Positions 38,483-47,563 of a stretch of DNA of 64,000 nucleotides are shown piece after piece (position 1 is the first letter of the stretch; the number at the start of each line of letters is the position of its first letter). Source of the DNA: a virus; IMG/VR virus record IMGVR_UViG_3300042558_002668, positions 1 to 64,000 of that record; one strand, written 5' to 3'. Made by a program: the position numbers and the translations under genes. The notes below the pieces were generated by a model. It had not been told where the DNA came from. It made no database searches and worked only from the letters and a program-made list of their open reading frames with translations.

Positions 38483-39856
38483 TTAGAGTTTTTCGCCAGC
38501 TTCAAATCCACGGAATCGCTTGTGACGGGGGAATCTCAGTGAGTATGTTCCGTCTTGGTTTTGCGTAACTGCATCAGCTTCGACTTCACCGATGACACCA
38601 AGTAACTGATCCCGTGCGGCCCAAAACTCATCGCGATCGCTATCGCTATAACCAGTACCAACATTAACCCGAATATTTCGTTCATTGTCAACTCCTTCGT
38701 AAATTATAGCACCCAACCGGCCCTGATTGCGACCAGTACCTTCTTCAAAACCCACAATGGTCAAGTCCACAGTGATAGTGGGTTTCCATTTCATCCATGA
38801 GTCGCTACGCTTGCAGATGTAAGGTGCATCCAGATTCTTGATCATGATGCCTTCGTAGCCCTGTTCCACCGATGCTTCGGCAAAACGGCGCATGACGTCA
38901 TGCCCTTCTGCTGTGTCCAGGTCCACATCCATGCCCGGCATGATACGCAGGTTGTCAGTCTCTTCTAGAGCTGATTTGGCACTGTCAAGCCACTCCAGCC
39001 GTTTGTGCTGTTGCACATTCCAGTGACCTTCTTTAAGGGCATCCAAGGGCAACACATCAAAAATGTGATACACCATGCCCGAAGTTTCAGCATCACTCTT
39101 GCGGTGTGCCTGTTTCATGAGCTTTTGAAAAGTCTCGCCCACAATCTCACCGTCCAGCACAAATTGGCCACCAGTACCGCGCCCGTATTGAAACGCCTTG
39201 CGGTTGACTTCAATGGCTTCGGCAATCTGCGGAAAGTTTTCAAACACCTTGCCATTGCGGCTGTACAGTGTGCAAACATCACCTTGTACCACAGCCACCA
39301 CACGAACACCGTCCAGTTTGACTTCCAGGCGCTTGATGCCCTTCATCTTTTTGGGTTGATCAGCACTGTCCTGTGCCAACTGCACACTGAACACTGGAAT
39401 CCGCCACTCTGTATTGCCCACAACTTTGTTGATGGTCTTTTCAGAGATACCGCAACGCAGGTCCTTGATGATCACTCTGCGGGCCAAGTTATTCCACTCG
39501 TCTGAGTCAAACTGTTCGGCTACTTCTTGAATACGATCACGAGCACGGTGTCCTGTGATACCACGGGTACGTAGATTTTCCAACAGGGCCCAGAACACTG
39601 GCCAAGGATTGTCGCGGCCAGTGAGGCCCGACGTTTCTGGCACTTGCCTTACATTGAATGTGTAGAAAGGATTGTAGGCCTGATAGCAGTTGAACAAGAA
39701 AATCTGTGCGTTGGCGCTCCCCAGCTGAGAGGCCATTAATGCTTTCTCGATCACTTTTTCTTTATGAAGTCTGCTGTCGCTACTTTCTAGGTCGCGAATC
39801 CAATCTGCCGCCACTTTGATCCCATTATATTCTGGTGATGTTAAATCACGTATCAT
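38483..39856 (-). CDS. ATP-dependent DNA ligase (T4 gp30-like)
   Basis: 457 aa (T4 ligase 487). Adenylation motif I is EVKLDGVRVV with the nucleophilic Lys; FVLDGEIVG is motif III, EGIMIKN motif IV and WMKWKPT motif V; an N-terminal helical domain of about 170 residues precedes them and an OB domain ends the chain. Seals nicks in replication and repair. AGGAG seven bases before the ATG, own promoter with a palindrome over the -35 at 39895-39924. Confidence 0.95.
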   Translation of the reverse strand: MIRDLTSPEYNGIKVAADWIRDLESSDSRLHKEKVIEKALMASQLGSANAQIFLFNCYQAYNPFYTFNVRQVPETSGLTGRDNPWPVFWALLENLRTRGITGHRARDRIQEVAEQFDSDEWNNLARRVIIKDLRCGISEKTINKVVGNTEWRIPVFSVQLAQDSADQPKKMKGIKRLEVKLDGVRVVAVVQGDVCTLYSRNGKVFENFPQIAEAIEVNRKAFQYGRGTGGQFVLDGEIVGETFQKLMKQAHRKSDAETSGMVYHIFDVLPLDALKEGHWNVQQHKRLEWLDSAKSALEETDNLRIMPGMDVDLDTAEGHDVMRRFAEASVEQGYEGIMIKNLDAPYICKRSDSWMKWKPTITVDLTIVGFEEGTGRNQGRLGAIIYEGVDNERNIRVNVGTGYSDSDRDEFWAARDQLLGVIGEVEADAVTQNQDGTYSLRFPRHKRFRGFEAGEKL

Positions 39857-39894
39857 TTCAAGCTCCTGTAATACTTACTCAATTTGCAACAACT

Positions 39895-39924
39895 ATTATA
39901 CAACATGTTGATTTTAAAATCAAC
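39895..39924 (-). promoter_or_regulatory. Ligase promoter with 18-bp palindrome over -35
   Basis: Minus strand TTGATT (39923-39918), 17-bp spacer, TATAAT (39900-39895). GTTGATTTTAAAATCAAC (39907-39924) is a perfect palindrome containing the -35, a likely operator. Confidence 0.75.
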
Positions 39925-39925
39925 C

Positions 39926-40216
39926 TTAATCACCACTGTCAATTTGATACTGGTCATCGCAGTGACTGCATCGATAATTGGTCAAACAACGACCAGCATT
40001 AGAGCTTTGGTAAAGATGTGTGCAAGGTTCGCCTTGTTTGTTTAGACGAACGTCACCTCGCGGGTTTCCAAACATGTACTGGCCACCACAATTGTTGCAA
40101 GCAAGGGTATCGGTAGATTTATCATACCCTGAATAAACATGTTTGTATTTTTGTTGCTCTGGACTGAGAGGTACTCGGCAAGAGCCGTTGCAAACTGGAC
40201 AAATTCCTCGAGACAT
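39926..40216 (-). CDS. Zinc-ribbon phage protein (96 aa)
   Basis: Three CxxC pairs: CPVCNGSC, CNNCGG and CSHCDD, plus an isolated Cys near CTHLYQ, so two zinc sites are likely. Small zinc-ribbon proteins of this kind are frequent in large phages and can bind DNA, RNA or polymerase. AAAGGA eight bases before the ATG. Between 40227-40490 and the ligase promoter. Confidence 0.7.
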   Translation of the reverse strand: MSRGICPVCNGSCRVPLSPEQQKYKHVYSGYDKSTDTLACNNCGGQYMFGNPRGDVRLNKQGEPCTHLYQSSNAGRCLTNYRCSHCDDQYQIDSGD

Positions 40217-40226
40217 TTTTATCCTT

Positions 40227-40490
40227 TCAGCGGCTAAGATTCATAACACGAGCATCAAATTCCATAAAGCTGACTTCGAATGGCACAAAGACTTCTTTAC
40301 CAACGCGGCCCTTGTCTTCGCTGTCACTCCAACTGTCCTTGGTGACTACAATCACAAAGCAGTCGTAACCTTTGTTGTCAATTTTTTCAACAACACCCTC
40401 AACAAAACAATCATCTCGGCCCAACATGGGTTTGAAATCGTATGCACGGATTGTGTCGCCAACTCGGGCAATATTTGCAAATTTCAGCAT
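40227..40490 (-). CDS. Conserved small phage protein (87 aa)
   Basis: IARVGDTIRAYDFKPMLGRD and EGVVEKIDNKGYDCFVIVVT indicate a small beta barrel; family known from large myophages, no function. AAAGGAG seven bases before the ATG, behind the repeated TTGACC promoter, so an early gene. Confidence 0.7.
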   Translation of the reverse strand: MLKFANIARVGDTIRAYDFKPMLGRDDCFVEGVVEKIDNKGYDCFVIVVTKDSWSDSEDKGRVGKEVFVPFEVSFMEFDARVMNLSR

Positions 40491-40521
40491 CTTCAGCTCC
40501 TTTGTTTCTTACTATACTTGT

Positions 40522-40550
40522 ATTATAGCAAATGGAGCATTTCTGGTCAA
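40522..40550 (-). promoter_or_regulatory. Sigma-70 promoter (TTGACC-17-TATAAT)
   Basis: Minus strand TTGACC at 40550-40545 and TATAAT at 40527-40522. Matches the 10050-10078 promoter almost base for base although 30 kb away, and is also preceded by the TGTTGTA hairpin. Confidence 0.85.
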
Positions 40551-40561
40551 CCAGAATTAGG

Positions 40562-40579
40562 TGTTGTATTTTTACAACA
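40562..40579 (-). terminator. Hairpin TGTTGTA-AAAA-TACAACA before a promoter
   Basis: Third copy of this hairpin; forms a hairpin-promoter cassette with 40522-40550. Confidence 0.6.
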
Positions 40580-40599
40580 AAATTGTGTATTTTTATCCT

Positions 40600-40627
40600 A
40601 AAAAAGTAGTACTTTGTATTACTTTTT
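40600..40627 (-). terminator. Terminator after the 668-residue virion protein gene
   Basis: AAAAAGTA...TACTTTTTT stem with T-run on the minus strand, directly after the stop near 40633. Confidence 0.65.
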
Positions 40628-40632
40628 AAAAA

Positions 40633-42639
40633 TCAAGTGCCCGGAAGCTGTGTGTCCATGTCAATGTTGGCGTCTTGTAGAGCCGCTAGATTGCGACCTT
40701 CTCGCAAGCTTGCAATTATACATTGACCACTCAGCGTAGACATGTTGGCCAGTGCAGTCAAAACCTCGTTGGCCTGGCCTGGTTCAACTTCAGTTCCGTA
40801 TTGATGCAACCCGCTGGCAAAACTCAGTCCTGATGAATTTGAACTTTGTGAACTATAAATTGTACCAAAGTTTATCAAAGCTTTTTGTTGATTGCTAGCT
40901 TCACGTGCCAATTCAGTAGTTATATCAGTCCAGGTAGTATTAGTAGAGCTCACTGTAGCTGGATTGGCATTTGCTATGTTTGCAATTGCAGAGTTTGCTG
41001 CCGGTATTAGTCCTGCAGAAAATGCATCATCTAAACTGCTATAGGTTCCGGCTGCTGGCCCAGTTGGAATTGTGATTGTGGTTGCTGGATCTGGATCATT
41101 GTAATCGCCGGCTTGGGTGTTGGCCATGTACTGGTAGACGCTTGACAAGGCAGCTGTGTTTGTGTTTGTGATTGAATTAGCCGCAGATGTAAATCCCAGG
41201 GTAAAAATTGAACTTGTTAACACTCCCAGGACATCAGTTAACAGCAGTGTTCCGCGAGGTCCCGAGCCGCTGCCTAGCCCAGATGTATATGTTGTTTTTA
41301 CTGAATCTGGAACTGGAGTGGTCAGTGCATTCACAGCCGGCAAATCTGTATTGGTTTCTACCAGAGCCATTGCTTTAGAAAATGTTGGCAAAGTAGAATT
41401 GGTGATTCCTTTAATTTGCTGTAGTCCACGAGTGAAGGCCTTGGCAGCTAGAGCCTGGTCAGGTGGTATCACAAACTTCATCACTTGGTAACTGTCTTGA
41501 TTGTTGGGACCAGTGTAGGCTTGAACAATGCTGTTGTCAACTACTGGTATTAGATCTGAATTGACTGTGTTGTTGGCTAGATATACCGGCAGTAACACAT
41601 CGTTATTGGGGCATACTAGTGTGCGATAACTACCGGGCAAAATGTAAACCAGATTCAACAACTGTGCCATATTGGTTAACCCAGTTGTGGTCACTCCTAG
41701 CAATGCGAGCATCTGATCCAGTGCGCTTCCAACAATTTTTTCCATTGCTGAATATGCCAACTTCTCCTCGCTAGGGCTCAATGGATTTACACCGGATGCC
41801 AATAACAATATTTGAGATTCAGAAATACCAGCGCCAATCAATAAAACCGCAATTGATGGTGGAATGCCACCGCATGTTTTACCCACCTGTGCCAACAGTG
41901 TGCCAGGCAAGCCAAAACTGTTGAGTGCTGTTAAATCTATCAATTTTCCTAGTTTGATTAGGTCAGCTGACAGTGCCACTAGATCAGTGCTTACTTGATT
42001 GAGTGCCCCAGTGGTCAATGTTGTCATTCCGCCCTTGGCCACATCAAATGTTGTGACCAATATATCACTATTGTTTACAGCATTTATGTTGTAATTGGAT
42101 TGTGAAACATATCCCTGGGCACCACTAAACACCTGACAGAACACATCAAGGTCGCCATTGCCCAACAAGGCATTTGCATCTGTTGTTACTATGCCTGGCA
42201 GAGAGTAAACATCAATGTTGATATCCCAGAAAGCTGAATTTGCAGTTGGTGTTTCATCTTGCGATTCAGCAGTTGCCACAAACACATTGCCAGTATAGGA
42301 CACTGTATTTCCAACTACATATTTTACAGTATTATCGTATCCAAGATACAATCCATTGACCACTAGACTCAGCAGTGGGGTAGAGGATGGTACCACACCA
42401 GTGACTGCCGGAAAATTATTGGCGCCCATGGTCAACAAAGATACAAATGTGGATTGTGTTAGAGAATTGCCAACATTGCCCCAGATGCCTTGCAATTGCG
42501 AAATAATCGGCACACTGGTGTATGCGCTGACAGCATTGGCAAGTGCTGTGGGAATGGCCAATGCAACTCCCACATCAGCCGGGGGGTTAGGCAAGAGGCC
42601 GGCCCCTGCAATAGTCATAACTGGAGATAATACAGACAC
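40633..42639 (-). CDS. Large virion protein next to PAAR tip (668 aa)
   Basis: GTG start two to three bases after the PAAR gene. Ala/Ser/Thr-rich, low in charge, as typical for phage structural proteins. Residues about 108-138 (YVVGNTVSYTGNVFVATAES then SAFWD) resemble a small carbohydrate-binding module of the CBM5/12 type. The rest is helical with Asn/Thr-rich linkers. Position beside PAAR suggests a baseplate or spike-adaptor part, or a passenger carried by the tip. Not seen outside T4-like large phages as far as I recall. Confidence 0.7.
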   Translation of the reverse strand: MSVLSPVMTIAGAGLLPNPPADVGVALAIPTALANAVSAYTSVPIISQLQGIWGNVGNSLTQSTFVSLLTMGANNFPAVTGVVPSSTPLLSLVVNGLYLGYDNTVKYVVGNTVSYTGNVFVATAESQDETPTANSAFWDINIDVYSLPGIVTTDANALLGNGDLDVFCQVFSGAQGYVSQSNYNINAVNNSDILVTTFDVAKGGMTTLTTGALNQVSTDLVALSADLIKLGKLIDLTALNSFGLPGTLLAQVGKTCGGIPPSIAVLLIGAGISESQILLLASGVNPLSPSEEKLAYSAMEKIVGSALDQMLALLGVTTTGLTNMAQLLNLVYILPGSYRTLVCPNNDVLLPVYLANNTVNSDLIPVVDNSIVQAYTGPNNQDSYQVMKFVIPPDQALAAKAFTRGLQQIKGITNSTLPTFSKAMALVETNTDLPAVNALTTPVPDSVKTTYTSGLGSGSGPRGTLLLTDVLGVLTSSIFTLGFTSAANSITNTNTAALSSVYQYMANTQAGDYNDPDPATTITIPTGPAAGTYSSLDDAFSAGLIPAANSAIANIANANPATVSSTNTTWTDITTELAREASNQQKALINFGTIYSSQSSNSSGLSFASGLHQYGTEVEPGQANEVLTALANMSTLSGQCIIASLREGRNLAALQDANIDMDTQLPGT

Positions 42640-42642
42640 TAG

Positions 42643-42933
42643 TTATCCACCAATAAAGGTATTAAAGCTACCAGATGCAATGGCTGTGCACATCAGCAAC
42701 TTGTCTCCAAGTCTGGCAGCCGGCCTGCCTTCAATAAACACTGTTGCACTGCCGGATATGATAGATGCAGTGTGAGGACGACATCTTCTAGCAGGTTGAA
42801 GATGAGGTGTTACACTGTCACCAAGTCTGGCTGCTGGTCTGCCATTGATAAGGACAGTTGTTGCCCCTGTCATAATAGACATTGGGCTACAGTGCGGAAT
42901 GCACGAATCGCCTAATCTTGCTGCTGGACGCAT
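42643..42933 (-). CDS. PAAR-domain tail-spike tip protein
   Basis: 96 aa. Three RPAARLGD repeats (residues 2-9, about 32-39 and 70-77) with SCIPHCSP and TPHLQPARRCRPH supplying His/Cys zinc ligands. PAAR proteins cap the gp5/VgrG-type spike and sharpen it for membrane piercing in contractile tails, so this phage should be a myovirus. Overlaps the previous gene by 22 bases; followed by the 668-residue protein. Confidence 0.92.
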   Translation of the reverse strand: MRPAARLGDSCIPHCSPMSIMTGATTVLINGRPAARLGDSVTPHLQPARRCRPHTASIISGSATVFIEGRPAARLGDKLLMCTAIASGSFNTFIGG

Positions 42934-43124
42934 GTGGCTCTCTCCAATAATTGTTCAAACTTACTATTCCACGAATCAATTTCTTCGTGTTGTTCATGAG
43001 TATGCGGTCCAGGGGGTATTTCGGGCAAAAATGCAACCAGGTGTTCAAACACCTGCGGTACATCGTCATACCTGGTGTAGGTACAGAGTTTGCCATTTAA
43101 AATAATGTCAAACCGGTGTGCCAT
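42912..43124 (-). CDS. Conserved T4-like phage protein (70 aa)
   Basis: VFEHLVAFLPEIPPGPHTHE and EIDSWNSKFEQLLERAT are shared with an uncharacterised short family of T4-like cyanophages. Starts just after the stop of 43126-43422 (TAA-A-ATG). Located with tail-tip genes, so baseplate assembly is one possibility. Confidence 0.65.
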   Translation of the reverse strand: MAHRFDIILNGKLCTYTRYDDVPQVFEHLVAFLPEIPPGPHTHEQHEEIDSWNSKFEQLLERATCVQQQD

Positions 43125-43125
43125 T

Positions 43126-43422
43126 TTAACCAGTTAATATTTGTTTGCCCACGGCAATTCCTGTTGTGGCTTGAATATAGCTATTGGCCACATCCTCACG
43201 AGTTTCGGCCACCATGGCCCAACTAGAATTATTTAGCCTTACAGTTTTGTCAATATTTGAGCTAAACAAGCTGGGCATCATTTGTAGACCCTGTGGACTA
43301 ACAACACAGCAAATTGGCTGCTTGATCATCATGTAAGTGTCGTGAAGTTCTATAATTTTGGCAACAATTTCTTCGCCAGTGATAAGTTTGAAAGTGTAAA
43401 TTTCATTGCATGCAGGTGTCAT
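43126..43422 (-). CDS. Conserved T4-like phage protein (98 aa), Sm-like start
   Basis: FKLITGEEIVAKIIELHDTY and the PQGLQMMPSLF and NSYIQATTGI motifs match a family common in T4-like marine phages; the first half looks like an Sm/Lsm-type barrel. Function unknown. ATG overlaps the glutaredoxin stop (ATGA). Confidence 0.7.
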   Translation of the reverse strand: MTPACNEIYTFKLITGEEIVAKIIELHDTYMMIKQPICCVVSPQGLQMMPSLFSSNIDKTVRLNNSSWAMVAETREDVANSYIQATTGIAVGKQILTG

Positions 43423-43682
43423 GGTGTTCCTAAGTTAGAGTTTAAACGTGCTTGAAGTTCATCAACGCTAAGTTTACTTAACCCCTCAAAGCCACCCTCA
43501 ACAAATAATTTGCCGTCTTTGTAAATTTGAGGCACAGTTCGATGTCCTGCACCCACAATAAATTCACGAGCATCACTGTCCTCGTCAATTTTAATTTCTT
43601 CAAACGCAATGCCTTTTTGATCTAATAGATATTTTGCCTTGACGCAAAAAGGACAATTATTTTTACTGTAAACTGTTAACAT
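43419..43682 (-). CDS. Glutaredoxin
   Basis: 87 aa. CPFC active site at the N-terminus (YSKNNCPFCVKAKYLL), TVPQIYKDG cis-Pro loop and EGGFEGL helix. Reduces ribonucleotide reductase using glutathione; encoded directly after nrdB with a one-base overlap, as in T4-like phages. Confidence 0.95.
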   Translation of the reverse strand: MLTVYSKNNCPFCVKAKYLLDQKGIAFEEIKIDEDSDAREFIVGAGHRTVPQIYKDGKLFVEGGFEGLSKLSVDELQARLNSNLGTP

Positions 43683-44809
43683 TATAAACTAAATCCTGTA
43701 AATGTATTGCTATCCACATCTTGTTTGGTACCACCAATGATGTAGCTGGAAATTTCTGTTTCTTGTGGAGCCACTTGTACATCTGCTCCTGCGATCCATT
43801 TGGCTGTCCACGGTAATGGGTTTGAGCCGGTCTTGACTGTGGTTGGGAGACCAATTGCAGTCATGCGTTTGTGTGCAATCCAATCCACGTAGTCGCACAA
43901 CAACTGTTTGTTGAGTCCAATCATGGACCCATCTTTAAACAAGTATTCAGCCCATTTTTTCTCCTGGGCCACAGCACCATTGAACATTGCTACCAACTCA
44001 TCTCGAGTTTCTTCCTTGATTCGAGCAAAATCAGGATCATCAGATGGCAATAGTTTGATCAGTGTCTGTGTACTAGCCAAGTGCACATTTTCATCACGTG
44101 CAATCAATTTGATAATCTTGGCGTTGCCTTCCATTTTTTTCAATTCAGCAAATGCCCATGAGCAAGCAAACGACACATAAAATCTTATACCTTCAAGAGC
44201 GTTGACAGAATTTATTGCCAACCACAACTTTTTCTTGAGATCATACAAGTTGACGACAATTTCCTTTCCGTTGACCTTGTGGGTTCCTTCGCCTAAGGTT
44301 TGATACCACAGACTGGATTCAATTAGTGAATCATAATATTTGGTGATATCAATGGCACACTCTGAAATTTCTTCAATGTCCAACATCTCATCAAAGATTT
44401 TGCTTGGGTCACTGTACACATTGCGAATAATGTGTGTGTAACTACGACTATGAATTGTTTCGTTAAACGTCCATGTTGTGATCCATGTTTCTAACTCGGG
44501 TATGGATACCAGTGGTCCAAATGCTAAATTGGGACTGCGGCCTTGAACACTGTCTAGCAGTATCTGTCGTTTTAGATTGCTGGTAAAAATGTGTTGTTCA
44601 AAATCTGTCAAGTCCTTGAAGTCCTTGGCATCACGCAACACATCTACTTCTTCTGGTCGCCAAAAAAACCCCAACTGCTTGTCAGTCAGTTTGTCAAATT
44701 GTCGATATTTAAGTGTGTCAAATCGTTGCATACCAACTGACCCTTGTGGGTCAAGGAAAGCAAGACTGGTGGTATGATCGCGATTTTTCCGTAAATTTAA
44801 TGTGCTCAT
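43682..44809 (-). CDS. nrdB: Ribonucleotide reductase class Ia small subunit
   Basis: 375 aa from MSTLNLRKN. Iron ligands and radical Tyr: DFEQHIF (Asp/Glu), FNETIHSRSYTHII (Glu, His and the radical Tyr), LEGIRFYVSF (Glu), ARDENVHLA (Glu, His). Forms the diferric-tyrosyl radical used by NrdA. C-terminus TFTGFSL would dock into NrdA. Start at 44809 lies 11 bases after the nrdA stop; a further ATG upstream would overlap nrdA. Confidence 0.96.
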   Translation of the reverse strand: MSTLNLRKNRDHTTSLAFLDPQGSVGMQRFDTLKYRQFDKLTDKQLGFFWRPEEVDVLRDAKDFKDLTDFEQHIFTSNLKRQILLDSVQGRSPNLAFGPLVSIPELETWITTWTFNETIHSRSYTHIIRNVYSDPSKIFDEMLDIEEISECAIDITKYYDSLIESSLWYQTLGEGTHKVNGKEIVVNLYDLKKKLWLAINSVNALEGIRFYVSFACSWAFAELKKMEGNAKIIKLIARDENVHLASTQTLIKLLPSDDPDFARIKEETRDELVAMFNGAVAQEKKWAEYLFKDGSMIGLNKQLLCDYVDWIAHKRMTAIGLPTTVKTGSNPLPWTAKWIAGADVQVAPQETEISSYIIGGTKQDVDSNTFTGFSL

Positions 44810-44820
44810 TTTTATCTTTC

Positions 44821-47133
44821 TTAAATCTTGCAACTGTCACAGTCTGCATCATCTGCCAGAGTGTTATCAACTGATTCTGATAGAACAGCGCGACCAGTCA
44901 TGCGATCAATGTCAATCTCGCCCTGTCCATCATATGTGTTAAAGTAATACAACTGTTTGCCACCGTATTTGTAAAAAGTAATCACGTGCTTTAGCATTTC
45001 ACTCATTGGTATCTTTTCATCCTCGTAGAATTGAGGATTGTAGCTGGTGTTTACGCTGATGCCCTGGTCGATATATTTTTGCAAAATTGCCATGATGTTC
45101 AAGTAGCCTTCGGGGCTTTTTTGATCCCACAACAACTCGTACTTGTTTTTTAGTCTTCTATACTCTGGCACCACTTGTTTTAACACACCATCCTTGCTTT
45201 GTTTGATTGATACATAGCTACGGGGAGGCTCGATACCATTGGTACTGTTGCTAATTTGTGCGCTGGTCTCAGCTGGCATCAGAGCCATTAGTGTGCTGTT
45301 TCGAATCCCTGTTCGGCGCAATTGTTCGCGGAGACCTTCCCAATCCACACAATCAGTATGCGGTAACAACTCATCAACTTCTTGCTTGTACGTGTCAACT
45401 GGCAACACGCCATCATGATATTTTGTTTCGTTGCTCTTGGGACATGCACCAAATTCTGCTGCCAGGTCAGCACTGGCCTTGATCAAATAATAACTCCAGT
45501 GCTGGGCCCAACGATCTACTTCAGCTAGAGATGCAGGATTGCTGTAACTTAGATCATGCTTGGCCAACCAGTAAGCAAAGTTAATAATACCAACGCCAAG
45601 TGGCCTACGTGCTTCGGTGGCCATCTGTGCTGCCAGAATTGGATAATGTTGATAACTCAACAGTGCATCAAGACCGCGCACTGCTAGATTGCAGGCCTTT
45701 TGCATGTCCTCGGGATTACGAAACACACCCCAATTCAATGCACTAAGAGTACACAATGCAATTTCACCATCGGTGTCATTGACATCATTTAACGGCTTGG
45801 TTGGCAGTGTGATTTCACAGCAGAGATTGCTCATTTTAACTGGTGCCAAATCAGACTTGAAGCTGCTGTGAGTGTTGGCATGATCAACGTTTTGTAAATA
45901 TACTCGTCCGGTATCCTTGCGCTCTTGCATGAAAGTAGTAAACAGATCAATTGCCTTGAGTTTTTTCTTTCTTAGCTTGGTACTGCGTTCAGCTGACTCG
46001 TACAATTCACGGAATCGATCTTGATCGTTAAAAAATGCTTCGTACATTTCTGGCACATCATGTGGGCTGAACAATGTGATATCTCCACCTGACAGCAAGC
46101 GTTCGTACATTAACTTGTTGAACTGCACACCGTAATCCATGTGGCGCACACGATTATCTTCTGTACCTTTGTTGTTTTTTAACACCATCAAGTCTTCAAC
46201 TTCAAGGTGCCATATGGGATAATACATGGTGGCAGCACCGTTACGAACCCCACCCTGACTGCAACTACGAGTGGCGGCTTGGAACATCTTGTAAAAAGGA
46301 ACCACGCCAGTGTGATAAGCATCGCCGTTGCGTATGGGACTTCCAAGTGCTCGGATGCGCCCGCCCCCGATGCCAATGCCGGCTTTTTGGCTCACATACT
46401 TGACAATGCTAGAAGTTGTGGCATTGATGCTGTCTAGGCTATCACCAGTTTCAATCAACACACATGAACTGAATTGACGTTGCGGAGTTCGCACACCTGC
46501 CATGACTGGAGTTGGTAAACTGATTTGATGTGTGCTAATTGCATCGTAATAGTCTCTGACGTAGGCCAAGCGGGTGCTGGCTGGATACTTACTGAACAAT
46601 GTGGCAGCAATCAACACATACGCCACTTGTGGGGTTTCGTATATGGTTTTGGTAACACGATTTTGCACCAGGTACTTGCCACGGAATTGTTCCATGGCAG
46701 CATAGGTAAGATTTTCGTCACGTTCGTGGCGTACAAAACTATTGATGCGATCCCACTCGTCTGCTGAGTAAGTGGTCAATAGTTCAGCATCGTAGAACCC
46801 ACGCTCAACATTGAGCTTGACCAGTTCATGCAAATGGCATGGAGTGAATGTGTTGTACACTTGTTTGCGTATGTGATAGCAAATCAAGCGGCCAGCAACA
46901 TACTGATAATTTGGAGTATCCTCGCTGATTAGATCAGCTGCACTTTTGATCAAGGTCTCTTGAATGTTTGCAGTTGGGATACCATTATAAAATTGCAGTT
47001 GGCTTTTGATTTCAACTTCAGATGCTGATACTCCTGTGATTCCTTGTGTGGCCCAAAATACCACTTTATGTAATTTTTCAATGTTTAATGGCTCGCGATT
47101 GCCGTTGCGTTTTTGTACTTGTGTTTGTGTCAT
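44821..47133 (-). CDS. nrdA: Ribonucleotide reductase class Ia large subunit
   Basis: 770 aa (E. coli 761). N-terminal ATP-cone (QKRNGNREPLNIEKLHKVV), FSSCVLIETGDSLDSI with the first active-site Cys, MSNLCCEITLP with the Cys/Glu radical site, GEIALCTLSALNWG with the second redox Cys, and the C-terminal CDSC tail that exchanges with glutaredoxin. Reduces NDPs to dNDPs. Forms the block nrdA-nrdB-grx. An AGG-type ribosome site precedes the ATG; the gene before it ends four bases upstream. Confidence 0.97.
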   Translation of the reverse strand: MTQTQVQKRNGNREPLNIEKLHKVVFWATQGITGVSASEVEIKSQLQFYNGIPTANIQETLIKSAADLISEDTPNYQYVAGRLICYHIRKQVYNTFTPCHLHELVKLNVERGFYDAELLTTYSADEWDRINSFVRHERDENLTYAAMEQFRGKYLVQNRVTKTIYETPQVAYVLIAATLFSKYPASTRLAYVRDYYDAISTHQISLPTPVMAGVRTPQRQFSSCVLIETGDSLDSINATTSSIVKYVSQKAGIGIGGGRIRALGSPIRNGDAYHTGVVPFYKMFQAATRSCSQGGVRNGAATMYYPIWHLEVEDLMVLKNNKGTEDNRVRHMDYGVQFNKLMYERLLSGGDITLFSPHDVPEMYEAFFNDQDRFRELYESAERSTKLRKKKLKAIDLFTTFMQERKDTGRVYLQNVDHANTHSSFKSDLAPVKMSNLCCEITLPTKPLNDVNDTDGEIALCTLSALNWGVFRNPEDMQKACNLAVRGLDALLSYQHYPILAAQMATEARRPLGVGIINFAYWLAKHDLSYSNPASLAEVDRWAQHWSYYLIKASADLAAEFGACPKSNETKYHDGVLPVDTYKQEVDELLPHTDCVDWEGLREQLRRTGIRNSTLMALMPAETSAQISNSTNGIEPPRSYVSIKQSKDGVLKQVVPEYRRLKNKYELLWDQKSPEGYLNIMAILQKYIDQGISVNTSYNPQFYEDEKIPMSEMLKHVITFYKYGGKQLYYFNTYDGQGEIDIDRMTGRAVLSESVDNTLADDADCDSCKI

Positions 47134-47137
47134 TTAT

Positions 47138-47563
47138 TCAGCCTAGATGTTGATGTAAAATTGAACTATCCAGCTGGCGTTGGATGGTGAGTTGTGTGGA
47201 TTCGATATTTAACACTACCCTGGGTGCCCAATTCATTATATATTTCCCATGTTCAATTAGGACTAAATTATCAGTTTTTGTTTGAACAAGTGATGCGTGT
47301 ATGTCTGTTAGGTTGTTAATCATCAACATAGTATACAGCATTCCAAGCCCGCGAGCAAGCTCACAATAGGTGTTGTCGGCCAATAGATCCCAGGGGCCGG
47401 GCCAGTTTTTGACCTCGTCCCATTTTAAATGTCTAGCAACTATTGGTACGCGAAACCACCAGTCATTGATCACTGCCACTTGAGTTGCAATGTCAGCGGT
47501 GGCAAGATTAGTACGCAGTTGGTGCCAATCTGCCAACTGTTCTTCAAACGTGTTTGGCCACAT
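47138..47563 (-). CDS. Conserved T4-like phage protein (141 aa)
   Basis: Trp-rich: INDWWFRVPIVARHLKWDEV and NWPGPWDLLADNTYCELARG. I recall this from T4-like cyanophages between structural genes; function unknown. ATG overlaps the stop of the spike-like gene (TAATG). Confidence 0.7.
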   Translation of the reverse strand: MWPNTFEEQLADWHQLRTNLATADIATQVAVINDWWFRVPIVARHLKWDEVKNWPGPWDLLADNTYCELARGLGMLYTMLMINNLTDIHASLVQTKTDNLVLIEHGKYIMNWAPRVVLNIESTQLTIQRQLDSSILHQHLG

